Shown here: positions 62,766 to 64,000 of the stretch, piece by piece
Layout of the letters: each line of letters begins with the position of its first letter
How positions within the stretch are numbered: the first letter of the stretch is position 1
From: Phymatolithon calcareum
Lineage: Eukaryota; Rhodophyta; Florideophyceae; Hapalidiales
Length of the DNA stretch: 64,000 nucleotides
Direction: 5' to 3'
Assembly: GCA_977006965.1 (NCBI GenBank)
Contig: OZ345373.1
Span: forward strand, 248,001-312,000
Translations under genes and position numbers: made by a program
Notes under the pieces: generated by a model
Told to the model about the DNA's origin: nothing
What the model saw: only the letters and a program-made list of their open reading frames with translations
Databases searched by the model: none

Positions 62766-64000
62766 GTGCATGTGAAGGAGTGGGCTATGTCTCAACGTTG
62801 GAAACAGTGGTAGAAGAGTTTAGTTTTCTACTTTTCCTCTGTGTCATGAACAATCTTCAATGGCACATAATGTATCACCTTGCGTGAACCGTAAGATAAC
62901 TACTGTGAAAATTTCTAAGGTCGCTCAGAGAACCAGCCCTCTGCGTACCTCAAGATTTTGGACTCTCTTGTTCGGCAGACGTGTCTTTGGGCTTCCCTCG
63001 TCGACACTCTCCCAAATTTGACGTAAGGTGCCCATGCGCGCTCGCCTTCGACTTGGAGTGGCACCACGCCGTTCGAGCACACTGACTCCTCCGCATGCGC
63101 TGCTCTTTTTGCCCTCGCGGAAAGGGTGCTATGCTCATTACATTCACAATCCATTCATATTGTTAGGGCCTTGGCTGACAATTTTCTAGAATTTAGAATT
63201 CATTAAACGCCCTAAGCAACAGTGATGGAAACAAGGGACGTGCGCTTCAGCTGCGACGATTATAGCGCTGCAAAGCTACAAATTTTTTGAACTCAATTCT
63301 GGACAGTCCGTAGTTCATTCTGGTGCAAGAGCGGCTCCTGCACCAGAATGAACTACGGCTTCTGGAGCCCTACCTGGAAACCCCACCAACTGCGATCAGG
63401 GTGGACCCTTGAAGCGGGGCTACATTAGGACGTGAACGAAGAGGAAAAGCTTTGATTCCACGCTAACTGAGAAATGCACTTTTCATTTTGCATAGCACAA
63501 TAGAAATTTCCTAGGGGTTCTCTTGTGCTTATTTGCGAAAGTGGATCCAAGTCAGCATTTCCTGCGTTTACATTCATATACCGTCATTAGATATTATGTA
63601 ATCTTGGTGAGTAAGAATTCTAATTAAGAGGCACCATTGTTAAATGAATTGAACGAGACGTTGTCGGTTCATACTACAGGAGCGGAATGAACCTTGTCCT
63701 TTACTTAATCTTTCTATTTTCTTCTATTCCAGTGCGCTTCAATTGGACCAACCTCCACACCACACACAGCGGCACGAAGCACAAAATGTACACCGAGATT
63801 AGGATTGCCGCGTCAAGTACCCTGGTAGGACGATTCTAATGGACTTCTCAAAGTGCCTATGAATTGAACCCATGTGTTAGGTCTCTGAAAGCAGTATTGA
63901 GTCATGGGCCCATTATTGTCTACTGTACCGCATGCGACCGTGGAATACGCATTATTAAAGCGCGCGTTTGGTGACAGTATACTGTCCGGTACAGTATGTA
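62766..64000. other. Intergenic with one hairpin
   Basis: No gene recognised. A hairpin at 63308-63358 is annotated separately. A 14-bp palindrome GACAGTATACTGTC lies at 63973-63986. Confidence 0.55.
63308..63358. repeat. Perfect 20-bp inverted repeat (hairpin)
   Basis: CCGTAGTTCATTCTGGTGCA at 63308-63327 is exactly complementary to 63339-63358, with an 11-nt loop. Confidence 0.93.

Overview
The window looks like nuclear DNA of an intron-poor, transposon-rich eukaryote, most likely a multicellular red alga. That assignment is an inference. It rests on long uninterrupted genes for eukaryote-only proteins (FEN1, PWP2/UTP1, a SUMO protease, a MYND protein), on one product with a plausible plastid-targeting N-terminus, and on gene islands separated by kilobases of layered transposon debris. 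I saw no rRNA, intact tRNA, CRISPR array or bacterial-type operon.

Layout. 0.9-5 kb: an unknown, probably organelle-targeted membrane protein and a Ulp1-type SUMO protease share a divergent promoter region. 5-19.3 kb: a transposon graveyard. It holds four copies of one non-LTR retrotransposon (LINE) family, a hAT transposase relic, a SINE-like sequence, a Ty3/chromodomain integrase relic and a complete 2,991-bp pogo/Tigger element. Nesting is explicit: Tigger sits inside a LINE that sits inside the integrase relic, and a second LINE sits inside an older antisense LINE. 19.5-41.1 kb: host genes, namely a MYND protein, two small unknowns, a 2,672-residue helical-repeat protein with a caspase/CHAT-like C-terminus, a membrane-anchored HExxH protein, FEN1 and PWP2.

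41-50.5 kb: mostly non-coding, with two tandem broken copies of an APAF1-like NB-ARC/WD40 gene and a 371-bp foldback element (MITE) with a 7-bp target duplication. 50.5-59.3 kb: a compact block with a Tnp2/CACTA-like transposase (two overlapping frames), flanked by two further unknown genes and bounded on both sides by palindrome-rich DNA. This may be one large transposon. 59.5-62.8 kb: an AIG1-like GTPase fused to 20 near-identical 38-residue Sel1-like repeats, a 114-bp coding minisatellite with concentrated variable positions. The rest is non-coding.

The best candidates for something undescribed are the GTPase with its shuffling repeats, the four-ORF Tnp2-like block, and the giant pseudo-protease-like protein. 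Perfect or near-perfect hairpins of about 40-110 bp recur throughout the intergenic DNA.
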